NCBI RefSeq assembly: GCF_029846175.1
Contig: NZ_JARWAC010000027.1
Span: forward strand, 1-64,000
From: Sphaerisporangium sp. TRM90804
GTDB lineage: Bacteria; Actinomycetota; Actinomycetes; Streptosporangiales; Streptosporangiaceae
Direction: 5' to 3'
Length of the DNA: 64,000 nucleotides
The position numbers were made by a program, and so were the translations under genes. Numbering within the stretch: position 1 is the stretch's first letter; each line of letters opens with the position of its first letter. Under the pieces are notes generated by a model that did not search any database, was not told the origin of the DNA, and saw only the letters and a program-made list of their open reading frames with translations. Shown piece by piece: positions 41,075 to 50,500 of the stretch.

Positions 41075-41937
41075 TGGAACGTCTGCCAAGCTGGCTCCGC
41101 GGCCATCTCGCCGCACTCAGGGCCGTCATCGTGCTGACCCTGCTGACCGGCGTGCTCTACCCGCTGGCCGTTACCGGCGTCGCCCAGGCCTTCTTCGGCG
41201 GCAGGGCCGACGGGTCCCTTCTGTCGAGCGGCGGCAGGCAGGTGGGCAGCGCCGTCGTCGGCCAGTCGTTCACCGACCAGCGGGGCGAACCGGTCAGGAG
41301 GTACTTCCAGAGCCGGCCGTCGGCGGCCGGCTACGACATGCTCGCCACCGCGGCGAGCAACCTCGGCCCCGAGGACGTCGTCGACACCCTGCCCGACCCG
41401 GCCGGGGCGGACGACGCGGCCAGGGAGGGCTCGCGGTCGCTGCTCACCCAGGTCTGCGCCCGCTCCGCGGCGATCGGCCGGCTGGAGGGCGTCAGCGGCG
41501 CACGCCCGTACTGCACGCCCGACGGCGTCGGCGCCGTGCTCAAGGTCTTCCCGGCCACCGGCACCCCCACCCGCGCGGTCAGCGTCAACCAGGCCTGCCC
41601 GGCCGCGCCGTTCCTCGCCCGCTACCAGGGCGTGGCGGTGGAGTGCGGCAGGCCCGGCGAGGACTACGCGGCCGGCCGCACCGTCCCCGTCCGGGGCTCG
41701 GCGCCCATCCCGGTGGTGCCCGCGGACGCGGTCACCGCCAGCGGCAGCGGCCTCGACCCCGACATCTCCGTGGCCTACGCCAGGCTGCAGGCGCCCCGGG
41801 TGGCGGGGGAGCGGGGCATCGCCCTCGCCAGGGTGTTTACGCTGATCGAAGAGCACACCACCGGCCGCGGCCTCGGCTTCATGGGCGAGCCTGCGGTCAA
41901 CGTGCTCCGGCTCAATCTGGCACTCGACAGGGGGTGA
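41074..41937 (+). CDS. kdpC: KdpC, accessory subunit, with long central insertion
   Basis: 287 residues, clearly longer than the roughly 190-220 usual for KdpC. One N-terminal membrane helix ('LRAVIVLTLLTGVLYPLAVT') leads to conserved 'VGQSFTDQRGEPVRRYFQSR', 'SNLGP', then the family end 'DAVTASGSGLDPDISVAYAR' and 'EEHTTGRGLGFMGEPAVNVL'. Between them about 90 extra residues, with three Cys ('TQVCARSA', 'PYCTPDG', 'VNQACPAAP') plus one more, form an added extracytoplasmic module. KdpC stabilises KdpAB and increases ATP affinity. TAATG overlap with kdpB. Confidence 0.95.
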   Translation: MERLPSWLRGHLAALRAVIVLTLLTGVLYPLAVTGVAQAFFGGRADGSLLSSGGRQVGSAVVGQSFTDQRGEPVRRYFQSRPSAAGYDMLATAASNLGPEDVVDTLPDPAGADDAAREGSRSLLTQVCARSAAIGRLEGVSGARPYCTPDGVGAVLKVFPATGTPTRAVSVNQACPAAPFLARYQGVAVECGRPGEDYAAGRTVPVRGSAPIPVVPADAVTASGSGLDPDISVAYARLQAPRVAGERGIALARVFTLIEEHTTGRGLGFMGEPAVNVLRLNLALDRG

Positions 41938-41945
41938 TCGCCGCG

Positions 41946-44492
41946 ATGCCACGCGGCAGGCTCCGTGTGTACCTCGGCGCGGCCCCCGGGGTCGGCAAGA
42001 CGTACGCGATGCTCTGCGAGGGCCGCCGGGCGCGCGAACGCGGCCGTGACGTGGTCGTGGGCCTCGTGGAGACCCACGGCCGCCCCCGCACCGCCGACCT
42101 GCTCGAAGGCATGGAGATCATCCCGCGCGGGACGCTGGTCCACCGGGGGGCCGAGTTCACCGAGCTGGACGTGGACGCCGTCATCGCCCGGGCGCCGCGC
42201 GTCGCGCTGATCGACGAGCTGGCGCACACCAACGTCCCCGGCTCGCGCAACGTCAAGCGCTGGCAGGACGTCGACGAGATCCTGGACGCCGGCATCGACG
42301 TCGTCTCCACCGTCAACATCCAGCACCTGGAGTCGCTCAACGACGTCGTCCAGGCGATCACCGGCGTCCCGCAGCGCGAGACCGTGCCCGACGAGGTCGT
42401 GCGCCGGGCAGGCCAGGTGGAGCTGGTCGACATGTCGCCCGAGGCGCTGCGCCGGCGCATGGCGCACGGCAACGTGTACGGGGCCGAGAAGGTCGACGCG
42501 GCGCTGTCGAACTACTTCCGCGTCGGCAACCTCACCGCGCTGCGCGAGCTGGCGCTGCTCTGGGTCGCCGGCGAGGTGGACGACCAGCTCGACCGCTACC
42601 GCGCCGAGCACGGCATCGGCTCCACGTGGGACACGCGCGAGCGGGTCGTGGTGGCGCTGACCGGCGGGCCCGAGGGCGACACGCTGATCCGGCGCGCGGC
42701 CCGGGTCGCGGCCCGGGGCAAGGGCGCCGACCTGCTCGCCGTGCACGTCACCCGGGCCGACGGCCTCGGCGGCGGCGACCCGGCGGGCCTGACGCGCCAG
42801 CGGGCGCTGGTCGAGAGCCTCGGCGGCACCTACCACCAGGTGGTCGGCGACGACGTGCCGCGCGCCCTGCTGGACTTCGCGGGCGGCGTCAACGCCACCC
42901 AGCTCGTGCTGGGGGCGTCGCGGCGCGGGCGGCTGGCCCAGATCCTGTCCCGGGGCGTGGGGGTCGAGACGATCACACGGTCGGGGTCGATCGACGTCCA
43001 CGTGATCACCCACGGCGAGGCGCGGAGGGGACGCGGGCGGCCTTCGCGGTCGCGCGCCGCCCTGACCCGCCGGCGCCGGCTGTGGGGCTGGGGCCTCGCC
43101 CTGCTCGGCCTGCCCGCGCTCACGGTCGTGCTGGCCCCGTTCCGCGAGACGCTGTCGCTGCCGAGCGAGATCCTGCTGTTCCTGCTGCTCGTGGTGGGCG
43201 TGGCGCTGGCCGGCGGCCTGTGGCCGGCCCTGACCGCCGCGGTGGGCGGCTCGCTGCTGCTCAACTACTTCTTCACCTCGCCGTACGGCAACCTGACGAT
43301 CGCCGATCCGCAGAACATCTTCGCCCTGACGGCGTTCGCGCTGGTCGCCGCCGCGGTCAGCGCGATCGTCGACCTGGCGGCGCGGCGCACGCGCGAGGCG
43401 ATCAGGGCGACCACCGAGGCCGAGATCCTCTCGACGCTGGCCGGGCACGTCCTGCGCGGGGAGGCCGCGGTGCCGTCCCTGCTGGGGCGCATGCGCGAGA
43501 CCTTCGGGCTGACCTCGGTGGCGCTGCTCGAACGCAGCCCCGAGGCCGGCCCCGACGACCGTTCCGATCCCGAGGCGTGGCGGATCGTCGCCACCTCCGG
43601 CGGCGCCCCCTGCGGCTGCCCGTCCGCCGCCGACACCGACGTGGTCATCGACGACACCCTGGTCCTGGCCGCCCGGGGACGGCTGCTGGAGGCCGCCGAC
43701 CGCCGGGTGCTGGAGGCGTTCGCCACCGAGGCCGCCGTCGCGCTGCGGCACGAGCGGCTGCGCAAGGAGGCCGAGCGGGCCAAGCCGCTGGCGGAGGCCG
43801 ACAAGATGCGCACGGCGCTGCTGGCCGCCGTCAGCCACGACCTGCGCACCCCGCTGGCCTCGGCCAAGGCCGCCGTGGGCAGCCTGCGCAGCCGCGACGT
43901 CCGGTGGTCGCGCGAGGACCGCGACGAGCTGCTCGCCACCGCCGACGAGTCCCTGGACAAGCTCGGCCGCCTGGTGGCCAACCTGCTCGACATGAGCCGC
44001 CTGCAGGCCGGCGTGCTCGGGGTGTCGCTCGAACCGGTCGCCGTGGAGGAGATCGTGCCCCGGGCGATCGACGACCTCGGCCCGACCGGCGTCCCGATCC
44101 GCGGCGACATCCCGCCCGGCCTGCCCGAGGTGCTCGCCGACCCGGCCCTCCTGGAACGCGTGCTGGTCAACGTGATCTCCAACGCGGCCCGTTACAGCCC
44201 CGCGGGCCGGGAGGTGCTGGTGACCGGGAGCCGGCTCGGCGGGCACGTGGAGATCCGCGTGGTCGACCGCGGCCCGGGCATCCCGCCCGAGGACCACGAC
44301 CGCGTCTTCATGCCCTTCCAGCGCCTGGGCGACCGCGACAACCACACCGGCGTGGGCCTCGGCCTGGCCCTCTCCCGCGGCCTCGCCCAGGCCATGGGCG
44401 GCACCCTCACCCCCGACGAGACCCCCGCCGGCGGCCTCACCATGATCCTCACCCTCCCCATCTCCCCACCCCCCGCCGCCCCGGCGCCGTAA
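41946..44492 (+). CDS. kdpD: KdpD, K+-responsive sensor histidine kinase
   Basis: 848 residues. The KdpD N-domain (1-210) has Walker A 'GAAPGVGKTYAMLCEG' and 'VALIDELAHTNVPGSRNVKR'; a USP-like domain follows (240-360). Four membrane helices span about 385-480, then a GAF-like region, and the kinase core with H box 'LLAAVSHDLRTPLASAKAAV', N box 'VLVNVISNAARYSP', G boxes 'VVDRGPGIPPEDHD' and 'GVGLGLALSRGLAQ'. It senses K+ and probably c-di-AMP through the USP domain. An upstream in-frame GTG (41934) overlaps the kdpC stop and is an alternative start. No kdpE follows. Confidence 0.96.
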   Translation: MPRGRLRVYLGAAPGVGKTYAMLCEGRRARERGRDVVVGLVETHGRPRTADLLEGMEIIPRGTLVHRGAEFTELDVDAVIARAPRVALIDELAHTNVPGSRNVKRWQDVDEILDAGIDVVSTVNIQHLESLNDVVQAITGVPQRETVPDEVVRRAGQVELVDMSPEALRRRMAHGNVYGAEKVDAALSNYFRVGNLTALRELALLWVAGEVDDQLDRYRAEHGIGSTWDTRERVVVALTGGPEGDTLIRRAARVAARGKGADLLAVHVTRADGLGGGDPAGLTRQRALVESLGGTYHQVVGDDVPRALLDFAGGVNATQLVLGASRRGRLAQILSRGVGVETITRSGSIDVHVITHGEARRGRGRPSRSRAALTRRRRLWGWGLALLGLPALTVVLAPFRETLSLPSEILLFLLLVVGVALAGGLWPALTAAVGGSLLLNYFFTSPYGNLTIADPQNIFALTAFALVAAAVSAIVDLAARRTREAIRATTEAEILSTLAGHVLRGEAAVPSLLGRMRETFGLTSVALLERSPEAGPDDRSDPEAWRIVATSGGAPCGCPSAADTDVVIDDTLVLAARGRLLEAADRRVLEAFATEAAVALRHERLRKEAERAKPLAEADKMRTALLAAVSHDLRTPLASAKAAVGSLRSRDVRWSREDRDELLATADESLDKLGRLVANLLDMSRLQAGVLGVSLEPVAVEEIVPRAIDDLGPTGVPIRGDIPPGLPEVLADPALLERVLVNVISNAARYSPAGREVLVTGSRLGGHVEIRVVDRGPGIPPEDHDRVFMPFQRLGDRDNHTGVGLGLALSRGLAQAMGGTLTPDETPAGGLTMILTLPISPPPAAPAP

Positions 44493-44651
44493 CGCGGCTC
44501 GGCCGTCGCGAGGGTCACGCCCTCACCGAATCCCGCACGCCGCCGGTCGCCCTGCCCCGTCGCGCCCCTTCCGCGGCTGAGGACCGGTCCTTGCGAGGGG
44601 AGACCTCGCGGACGCGCCGTGTCCTCCCGCGTCCGTCTCGTGCCGGTCGGG

Positions 44652-44676
44652 ATCCGCTAGATCCGATCTAGCGGAT
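44652..44676. promoter_or_regulatory. 25-bp perfect palindrome, probable repressor operator
   Basis: Arms ATCCGCTAGATC (44652-44663) and GATCTAGCGGAT (44665-44676) around a single central C, 59 bp before the flavin reductase ATG. A one-base centre is not a hairpin geometry; it is typical of TetR- or PadR-type operators. No such regulator is beside it. Confidence 0.65.
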
Positions 44677-44735
44677 GCCCGGCCGGATCTCGCGCCTGAG
44701 GGGTGACCGATCCGAACGGGCGAAAGGGGGCGACG

Positions 44736-45320
44736 ATGCCGGCCGCACAGGCTCCGCCGCCGCTTCGCGTGGCCGTGATCGTCGGGAGTACCAGGGAGGG
44801 GCGGGCGGGCGAGACCATCGCCCGCTGGTTCGCCGGCCGGGCGCGGCGGCGGGCCGATCTCGCCGTCCACCTCGTCGACCTCGCCGACTACGCCTTCCCC
44901 GGCAGGTACCCCGAGGAGCCGACGCCCTCGATGCGCGACTTCGCCGGGCAGGTCGGCAGGGCCGACGCGTTCGTGGTGGTCACCCCCGAGTACAACCGCA
45001 GCTTCCCCGCCTCCCTCAAGCAGGCGATCGAGTTCGCCTACGACGAGTGGCAGGCGAAGCCGGTCGGCTTCGTCGCCTACGGCTGCCGGTCCGATGGCGT
45101 GTACGCGGTCGAGCACCTGCGCGGCGTCTTCACCGAGCTGCAGGCCGTCACGATGCGCGACAGCCTTCGCCTCAACCTGCTCGGCGCCGGCGTCGACGAC
45201 GCCGGCGTGCCGTGCGGCACCGACGACCAGCTGCAGGCGGCCGCGACGCTGCTCGACCAGCTCACCTGGTGGGGCCTGGCGCTGCGAACGGCCCGCGCCG
45301 CCCGGCCCTACGTCTCCTGA
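44736..45320 (+). CDS. NADPH-dependent FMN reductase / azoreductase-type flavoprotein
   Basis: 194 residues with a flavodoxin-like fold. Phosphate loop 'VIVGSTREGRAGETIARWFA', the flavin-contact 'VVVTPEYNRSFPASLKQAIE' and 'FAYDEWQAKPVGFVAYG' identify the NAD(P)H:FMN reductase/chromate-quinone reductase family. Start ATG 44736 has AAAGGGGG upstream; the ORF opens earlier. It is the first gene of an operon with a DrrAB-like exporter 29 bp downstream, suggesting a quinone or aromatic-drug detoxification unit controlled by the upstream palindrome. Confidence 0.9.
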   Translation: MPAAQAPPPLRVAVIVGSTREGRAGETIARWFAGRARRRADLAVHLVDLADYAFPGRYPEEPTPSMRDFAGQVGRADAFVVVTPEYNRSFPASLKQAIEFAYDEWQAKPVGFVAYGCRSDGVYAVEHLRGVFTELQAVTMRDSLRLNLLGAGVDDAGVPCGTDDQLQAAATLLDQLTWWGLALRTARAARPYVS

Positions 45321-45349
45321 CCCCCTGAAAGCGAAGAAGGACCTCAGAC

Positions 45350-46339
45350 ATGCGTGAAAGCGAGAAGACCGGCCTGGCGATCGAGGCCTCCGGCCTGGTC
45401 AAGGCGTTCGGCGGCAACCGCGCCGTCGACGGCCTCGACCTGCGGGTGCCCGCGGGCACCGTGTACGGCGTGCTAGGCCCGAACGGGGCCGGGAAGACCA
45501 CCGCCGTCAAGATGCTGGCCACCCTGCTGCGCCCCGACGGCGGCGAGGCCCGCATCTTCGGCAGGGACGTCATCCGCGAACCGGACGCCGTCCGCGGCCT
45601 GGTGAGCCTGACCGGCCAGTACGCCTCGGTCGACGAGGACATGACCGGCTGGGAGAACCTCGTCCTGCTCGGCAGGCTGCTCGGCCACAGGAAGCCGGCC
45701 GCCAGAGACAGGGCCGCCCAGCTCCTTGAGGCGTTCGGGCTCACCGACGCAGGCGCCCGCCAGGTCAAGACCTACTCCGGCGGCATGCGCCGGCGGCTCG
45801 ACATCGCGGCCAGCATCCTGAACACCCCCGACGTGCTGTTCCTCGACGAGCCCACCACCGGCCTCGACCCGCGCAGCCGCAACCAGGTGTGGGACATCGT
45901 GCGCATCGTGGTGGCCCACGGCACGACCGTGCTGCTCACCACCCAGTACCTCGACGAGGCCGACCGGCTGGCTGGCCGCATCGCGGTCATCGACCACGGC
46001 AGGCTCATCGCCGAGGGCACCCCGGGCCAGCTCAAGGCCTCCGTCGGCGCCGGCTCGGTGCACGTTCGCCTGCGCGACCCGTCCCAGCGCTCCGAAGCCG
46101 AGCTGCTGCTCGCCAAGGAGCTGAACGCCCCCGTCCTGCTGGACGCCGACCCGAGCGCCCTCACCGCCCGCGTCCCCGGCGACGGCGCCGACCACGTGGC
46201 GGCCGAGCAGGCCTCCCGAGCCCTGGCCGAGCTGGCCGCCGCCGGCATCGCCGTCAGCGACTTCTCCCTGGGCCAGCCCAGCCTCGACGAGGTCTTCCTG
46301 GCCCTCACCGACCGCCCCGCCGAGAAGACCGCCGCATGA
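45350..46339 (+). CDS. ABC exporter ATPase, DrrA-like
   Basis: 329 residues. Walker A '[20 protein letters not shown]', Q-loop '[20 protein letters not shown]', signature '[20 protein letters not shown]', Walker B '[20 protein letters not shown]' and H-loop '[17 protein letters not shown]'. The C-terminal 90 residues match the DrrA regulatory extension ('[18 protein letters not shown]'). It drives a two-component drug exporter with the permease at 46401. Its stop overlaps the ATG of a 22-codon ORF that bridges to the permease. Confidence 0.96.
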   Translation: MRESEKTGLAIEASGLVKAFGGNRAVDGLDLRVPAGTVYGVLGPNGAGKTTAVKMLATLLRPDGGEARIFGRDVIREPDAVRGLVSLTGQYASVDEDMTGWENLVLLGRLLGHRKPAARDRAAQLLEAFGLTDAGARQVKTYSGGMRRRLDIAASILNTPDVLFLDEPTTGLDPRSRNQVWDIVRIVVAHGTTVLLTTQYLDEADRLAGRIAVIDHGRLIAEGTPGQLKASVGAGSVHVRLRDPSQRSEAELLLAKELNAPVLLDADPSALTARVPGDGADHVAAEQASRALAELAAAGIAVSDFSLGQPSLDEVFLALTDRPAEKTAA

Positions 46340-46404
46340 GCGGCACGGCGCTCCAGACCATCACGTTCCGTACCACCGCAGCGCAGGAAGAGGCCGCAGC
46401 ATGA
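46336..46404 (+). CDS. 22-residue bridging ORF between ABC ATPase and permease
   Basis: ATG 46336 overlaps the ATPase stop (ATGA) and its TGA 46402-46404 overlaps the permease ATG (ATGA). The peptide reads [20 protein letters not shown] then two residues. It contains the AGGAAGAGG ribosome site of the permease within its coding sequence. It probably serves translational coupling; a functional peptide is less likely. Confidence 0.4.
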   Translation: MSGTALQTITFRTTAAQEEAAA

Positions 46405-47246
46405 GCGCGATCACCGCCGAGACCAGCACCGTCTACGTCCCCGCCCCCGAGGCGCTCGGCGCCGTCCTGGCCCCGGGGGCGCGCCCGCCGCGCCCGAGCG
46501 CGCTGTCGGCGTCGATGACGTTCGGCTGGCGGGCCATGTTGAAGATCAAACACGTGCCCGAGCAGCTCTTCGACGTCACCGCGTTCCCGATCATGATGAC
46601 GCTGATGTTCACCTACCTGTTCGGCGGCGCGATCGCCGGCTCGACGACCGAGTACCTGCAGTTCGTGCTGCCGGGCATCATGGTGATGAGCGTCGTGATG
46701 ATCACCATGTACACCGGCGTGGCGGTCAACAGCGACATCGAGAAGGGGGTGTTCGACCGCTTCCGCACGCTGCCGATCTGGCGTCCGTCGACCATGGTCG
46801 GCTACCTGCTCGGAGACATGCTCCGCTACACCCTCGCCTCCACGGTCATCCTGACGGTCGGCCTGATCCTCGGCTTCCGCCCGGCGGGCGGTCCCGCCGG
46901 GGTGATCGCCGGCATCGCGCTGCTGGTGGGCTTCTCGTTCGCGTTCTCCTGGATCTGGACGATGTTCGGCCTGATGCTGCGCAGCGAGAAGTCCGTGATG
47001 GGCGTCAGCATGCTGGTGCTGTTCCCGCTCACCTTCCTCAGCAACGTCTTCGTCAGCCCCGAGACCATGCCGGGCTTCCTCCAGGCCTTCGTCGGCGTCA
47101 ACCCCGTCGCCCACCTCGTCGCAGCCGTCCGCTCCCTGATGGCAGGCACCCCCGACAACGGCGAGATCACCTGGGTCCTGACCTCCGGCGCCCTCCTGAT
47201 CGTCATCTTCGGCGCCCTGACCATGCGCCTCTACAACCGCAAGTAG
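46401..47246 (+). CDS. ABC exporter permease, DrrB-like
   Basis: 281 residues, six predicted membrane segments: 'FDVTAFPIMMTLMFTYLFGG', 'FVLPGIMVMSVVMITMYTGV', 'YTLASTVILTVGLILGFRP', 'IAGIALLVGFSFAFSWIWTM', 'VSMLVLFPLTFLSNVFVSPE' and a last helix near the C-terminus. The ABC-2 signature region 'VNPVAHLVAAVRSLMAGTPD' follows the fifth. With the DrrA-like ATPase it forms an exporter for hydrophobic drugs. A strong hairpin stands 10 bp after the stop. Confidence 0.95.
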   Translation: MSAITAETSTVYVPAPEALGAVLAPGARPPRPSALSASMTFGWRAMLKIKHVPEQLFDVTAFPIMMTLMFTYLFGGAIAGSTTEYLQFVLPGIMVMSVVMITMYTGVAVNSDIEKGVFDRFRTLPIWRPSTMVGYLLGDMLRYTLASTVILTVGLILGFRPAGGPAGVIAGIALLVGFSFAFSWIWTMFGLMLRSEKSVMGVSMLVLFPLTFLSNVFVSPETMPGFLQAFVGVNPVAHLVAAVRSLMAGTPDNGEITWVLTSGALLIVIFGALTMRLYNRK

Positions 47247-47256
47247 CCCGAGACCC

Positions 47257-47286
47257 GATCCCCGCCCGACCCCACGGGCGGGGATC
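47257..47286 (+). terminator. Terminator hairpin after the exporter operon
   Basis: 12-bp arms GATCCCCGCCCG (47257-47268) and CGGGCGGGGATC (47275-47286), 6-base loop, immediately after the permease stop. The rest of the 289-bp convergent gap shows nothing else. Confidence 0.75.
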
Positions 47287-47535
47287 ACCGCTCCCTCCAT
47301 CCGATGCGACGTCCCGGCGCCGGGCCGGTGGGAGGTGGTGCGCGGGGAAGTCGGTTCTCGGCCTGTCACGTCAAAGGACGCGTGCTTCTGACGTGCGCCC
47401 CAGCCTTCTCGAGCACTCATCTCGTGCAAGCCGGGCCGCATTCTCGAAAAGGTGCCTTCGGCGCGCCTTCTGAGGGCGACCCTCGCCCGACGCCATCCCC
47501 ATCGTCGCGCGGGCACGGTGGCCGTGTCGGCCTGT

Positions 47536-50500
47536 CTACAGGCGCCAGGAGGTCTTGTCAGGGGGTTGGTAGCGGCAGGTGGCGCCGGTGGAGACGGTGG
47601 CGCGGAGGTGGGCCGCCAGGGCGGGGTGGAGAGTGTCGAGTTTGCGGAGGATGTCGCGGATGCGGGCGGTGACGGTCTTGCGGGCTCGTTCGGCCTCGTC
47701 GCCCAGGCGGCGGTCGCGGCCGCCGAGGCCGGACGCCGAGCGCAGCTCCGCGAGCAGAGCCTCGCGCTCCCTGTCGAACTCCGCCGCCCTGCGGTCGTCC
47801 CCCTGCTCGGCCGCGCGGTCGATCTCCTCGTCGAGCCGCGACAGGTGCGCCCGATACCGCGCCTTCGCCTCGTCGTCGAGCACCGGGTCGCCACCCATGC
47901 GCCGTGCGGCCACGACGACCTCCCCGCCACGGGGGTCGAGCAGCCGGACGGCGGGAACGTCGCTCCCCGGGAGGCTGAGCAGGATGTGCAGGTCGCGCAG
48001 GCCTTTGGCGTCCGGCAGATGAACCGTGCGCCCCCCGAACCCGAGCGACCACACCGCCCCGTCCCGCCGGAACTCGTTGATCGCGCCCCCACCCCGCGAC
48101 GCGGAGCCGTCCGCCCCGGGACCGTCCACCGCCGGCACGTGCGTGATCTTCGGCAGTGTCACCGGCCCGGGGGTTCGGCCCGGGGACGGCAGACCAGGGG
48201 ATACGGGGACGGCGACCTCCCCGGATGCCGGGTGCGATGGCGCGGAGGTGGCGGGGACGGCGAGGTCACCGGCGGCCAGGAACCCCAGCTCAGGGGATGC
48301 GGCGACGTCACCGGCGGCCGGGAGCGCGGGCCCGGGGGATGCGGGCACCGAGAGGTCACCGGAAGCCGCGTGTGGGAGTTCGAGGGGCGGGGGGACGGCG
48401 AGACCGCGGGCGGCCGGGAGCACGGGGTCACGGGAAGCCGGGCGCTGGGGGTCACCGGGGACGGGGAGGGTGGGGGAGGCGTGGAGGTGGCGGGTTCGGC
48501 GGATCTGGGCTAGGAGGGAGCGCATTCCCAGCTCGGCGGCCTCGGGCTCCGCGGCTTCCAGGAGCCGCGAAGCCTCCTGCGCGTCGCCGGGGCCACCGCG
48601 TGCCAGCAGGGCCTCGGCCAGGCGTGCCCTGGCCTCCAGCGACCAGGGGCGTGCCCTCAGCAGGTCGGCCGAGTGCCAGGCGGCGGTGAAGCCGGCGACG
48701 GCCTCGTCCCAGCGCTCCTGGGCGGCGTCCAGGACCGCCAGCCAGAGGACCACGGGGCCGCGGATGTCCCACCCGTAGAGGGAGACCGCCCACTCGCCGG
48801 AGTGCGGCAGCAGCTCGGCGCGTGCGATCTCACACAGCCGGGGATCACGCGAGGCCGCGGCCGCCTCCGCCTGGAAGCACAGCCACAGGGGCTGGATCGA
48901 CCGATCGCCCGGCTTGCCGGCGGCCGTGACCTCCGCGAGGTGGCGCAGCGCGGCGTCGAGGTTCCCCATGCGCAGTTCGGCGATCGCCACGAGCAGGTCG
49001 GGGCACGGATGCCGGGTGCGCCGGAGCTCCAGGTGCACGGCGTCCAGCTCGTCGAAGCGGCCCTGCATCAGCCGCAACGCCCAGCGGTGATGATCGATCA
49101 TGAACTCGAGGTGCTCGTGGCCGTGCACCTGGCCGTGCGTCAGCACCTCCTCGACGAGGTGCTCGGCCTCCTCGAAGCGCCCCATGAGGCCGGCCAGGAT
49201 GCTGCGGTCGATGACCAGGGAGAGACCGACACGCGGCACGCCGCTGCGCTCACCGAGCACGATGTAGTCGCGAAACTGGTCGAGGTAACGAGGGTCGCCC
49301 AGCTCGAGCAGGGCGACCCACCGCAGGGCGGCCGCGATGGTCTCCATCTCGACCTCGCCGCCGCGGCGCGCGACGGCCAGCAGCTCCTCGGTGAGCGCCA
49401 CCCGTTCGGACGCGGTGCCCGGCCCCCAGATCGTGTCGTGCCGCGCCCACAGACCGAACGCCAGCGCCTCGTCGTCGTCCTCACTCCGGGCCTGGACGGC
49501 GAGATGGATCGCCAGGTCCTGCGCCAGGCGGTCGCGGGCCAGCAGGCCCTCGGTGGGCGCGTCACCGCCCACGAGCCTGGCATGCGCCTCCACCAGCACC
49601 TCGGTGCCCGCCGGCCCGAGGTGCTCGTCGTAGGTGCGGTGGATCGACAGGGCGACACGGGCGAGCAGCCGGGGGTCGTCGAGCTGCCGGGCGATCGCGA
49701 CGGCCTCGCCGAAGATGCGCCGCCCGTCGACGCGGTCGGCCCACACGTGCAGCTCGTGCGCCAGACGGAGGGCGACCTCGACCCGTCGGCGCGGCGCGTC
49801 GGCCGGGGTGGCGGCGAGCGCCCGGCGGTAGTGCCCGATGGCCTCCTCGGTGGCCAGGCGCCTGCCGGCGTCACGCGCCGCCGCCAGCAGGTGCTTCACC
49901 ACGACCTGGGGGTCGAGGTGCTCGCCGGCGAGGTGGGCGTGGCGGGCCAGGTCGGCGGGAAGCAGCCGCCCGCCGAGCTCCGCCGAGGCGTCCAGCGCCC
50001 GCACGACGCCGGCGTGCCACCGGGGCCGCTTCGCGTCATCGAGGGAGTCGTACAGGGTCTCGCGCACGAGATCGTGGGCGAAGGCGAACACGCCCCCGCC
50101 CTTCGCCGCGACGAGCCGGGCCGCCATGGCCTGGTCGAGCAGGCGGTCGACGTGCGGGACGGGAGCCGCGGCCAAGGCGGCCAGCACCTGGCGGTGGAAC
50201 TCGCGGCCGAGCACCGAGGCGGCGGTGAGGATCTCCACGACCGGCTTCGGCAGCAGGGACAGCCGTCGCAACAGCGTGTCGCGCACACCCGGCGCGATCG
50301 CCGTCACCGAGCCGCCGCTGCGCCACAGCCGCGCGGTCTGCTCGACGAAGAACGGGTTGCCGCCGGTGCGCCGGTGCACCTCGGCCACCAGATCGGCGGA
50401 CGGCTCGTCGCCCGCCGTGCGCGCCATGAGCGCGCCGACGTCGTCGCGATCGAGGCCGGTGAGCGAGATCGTCGTGGCCTTGGCGACGAGCGGCGGCAGC

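Noticed and set aside
41775-44345. 856-codon minus-strand ORF opposite kdpD
   Set aside because: Antisense shadow; kdpD shows all kinase motifs.
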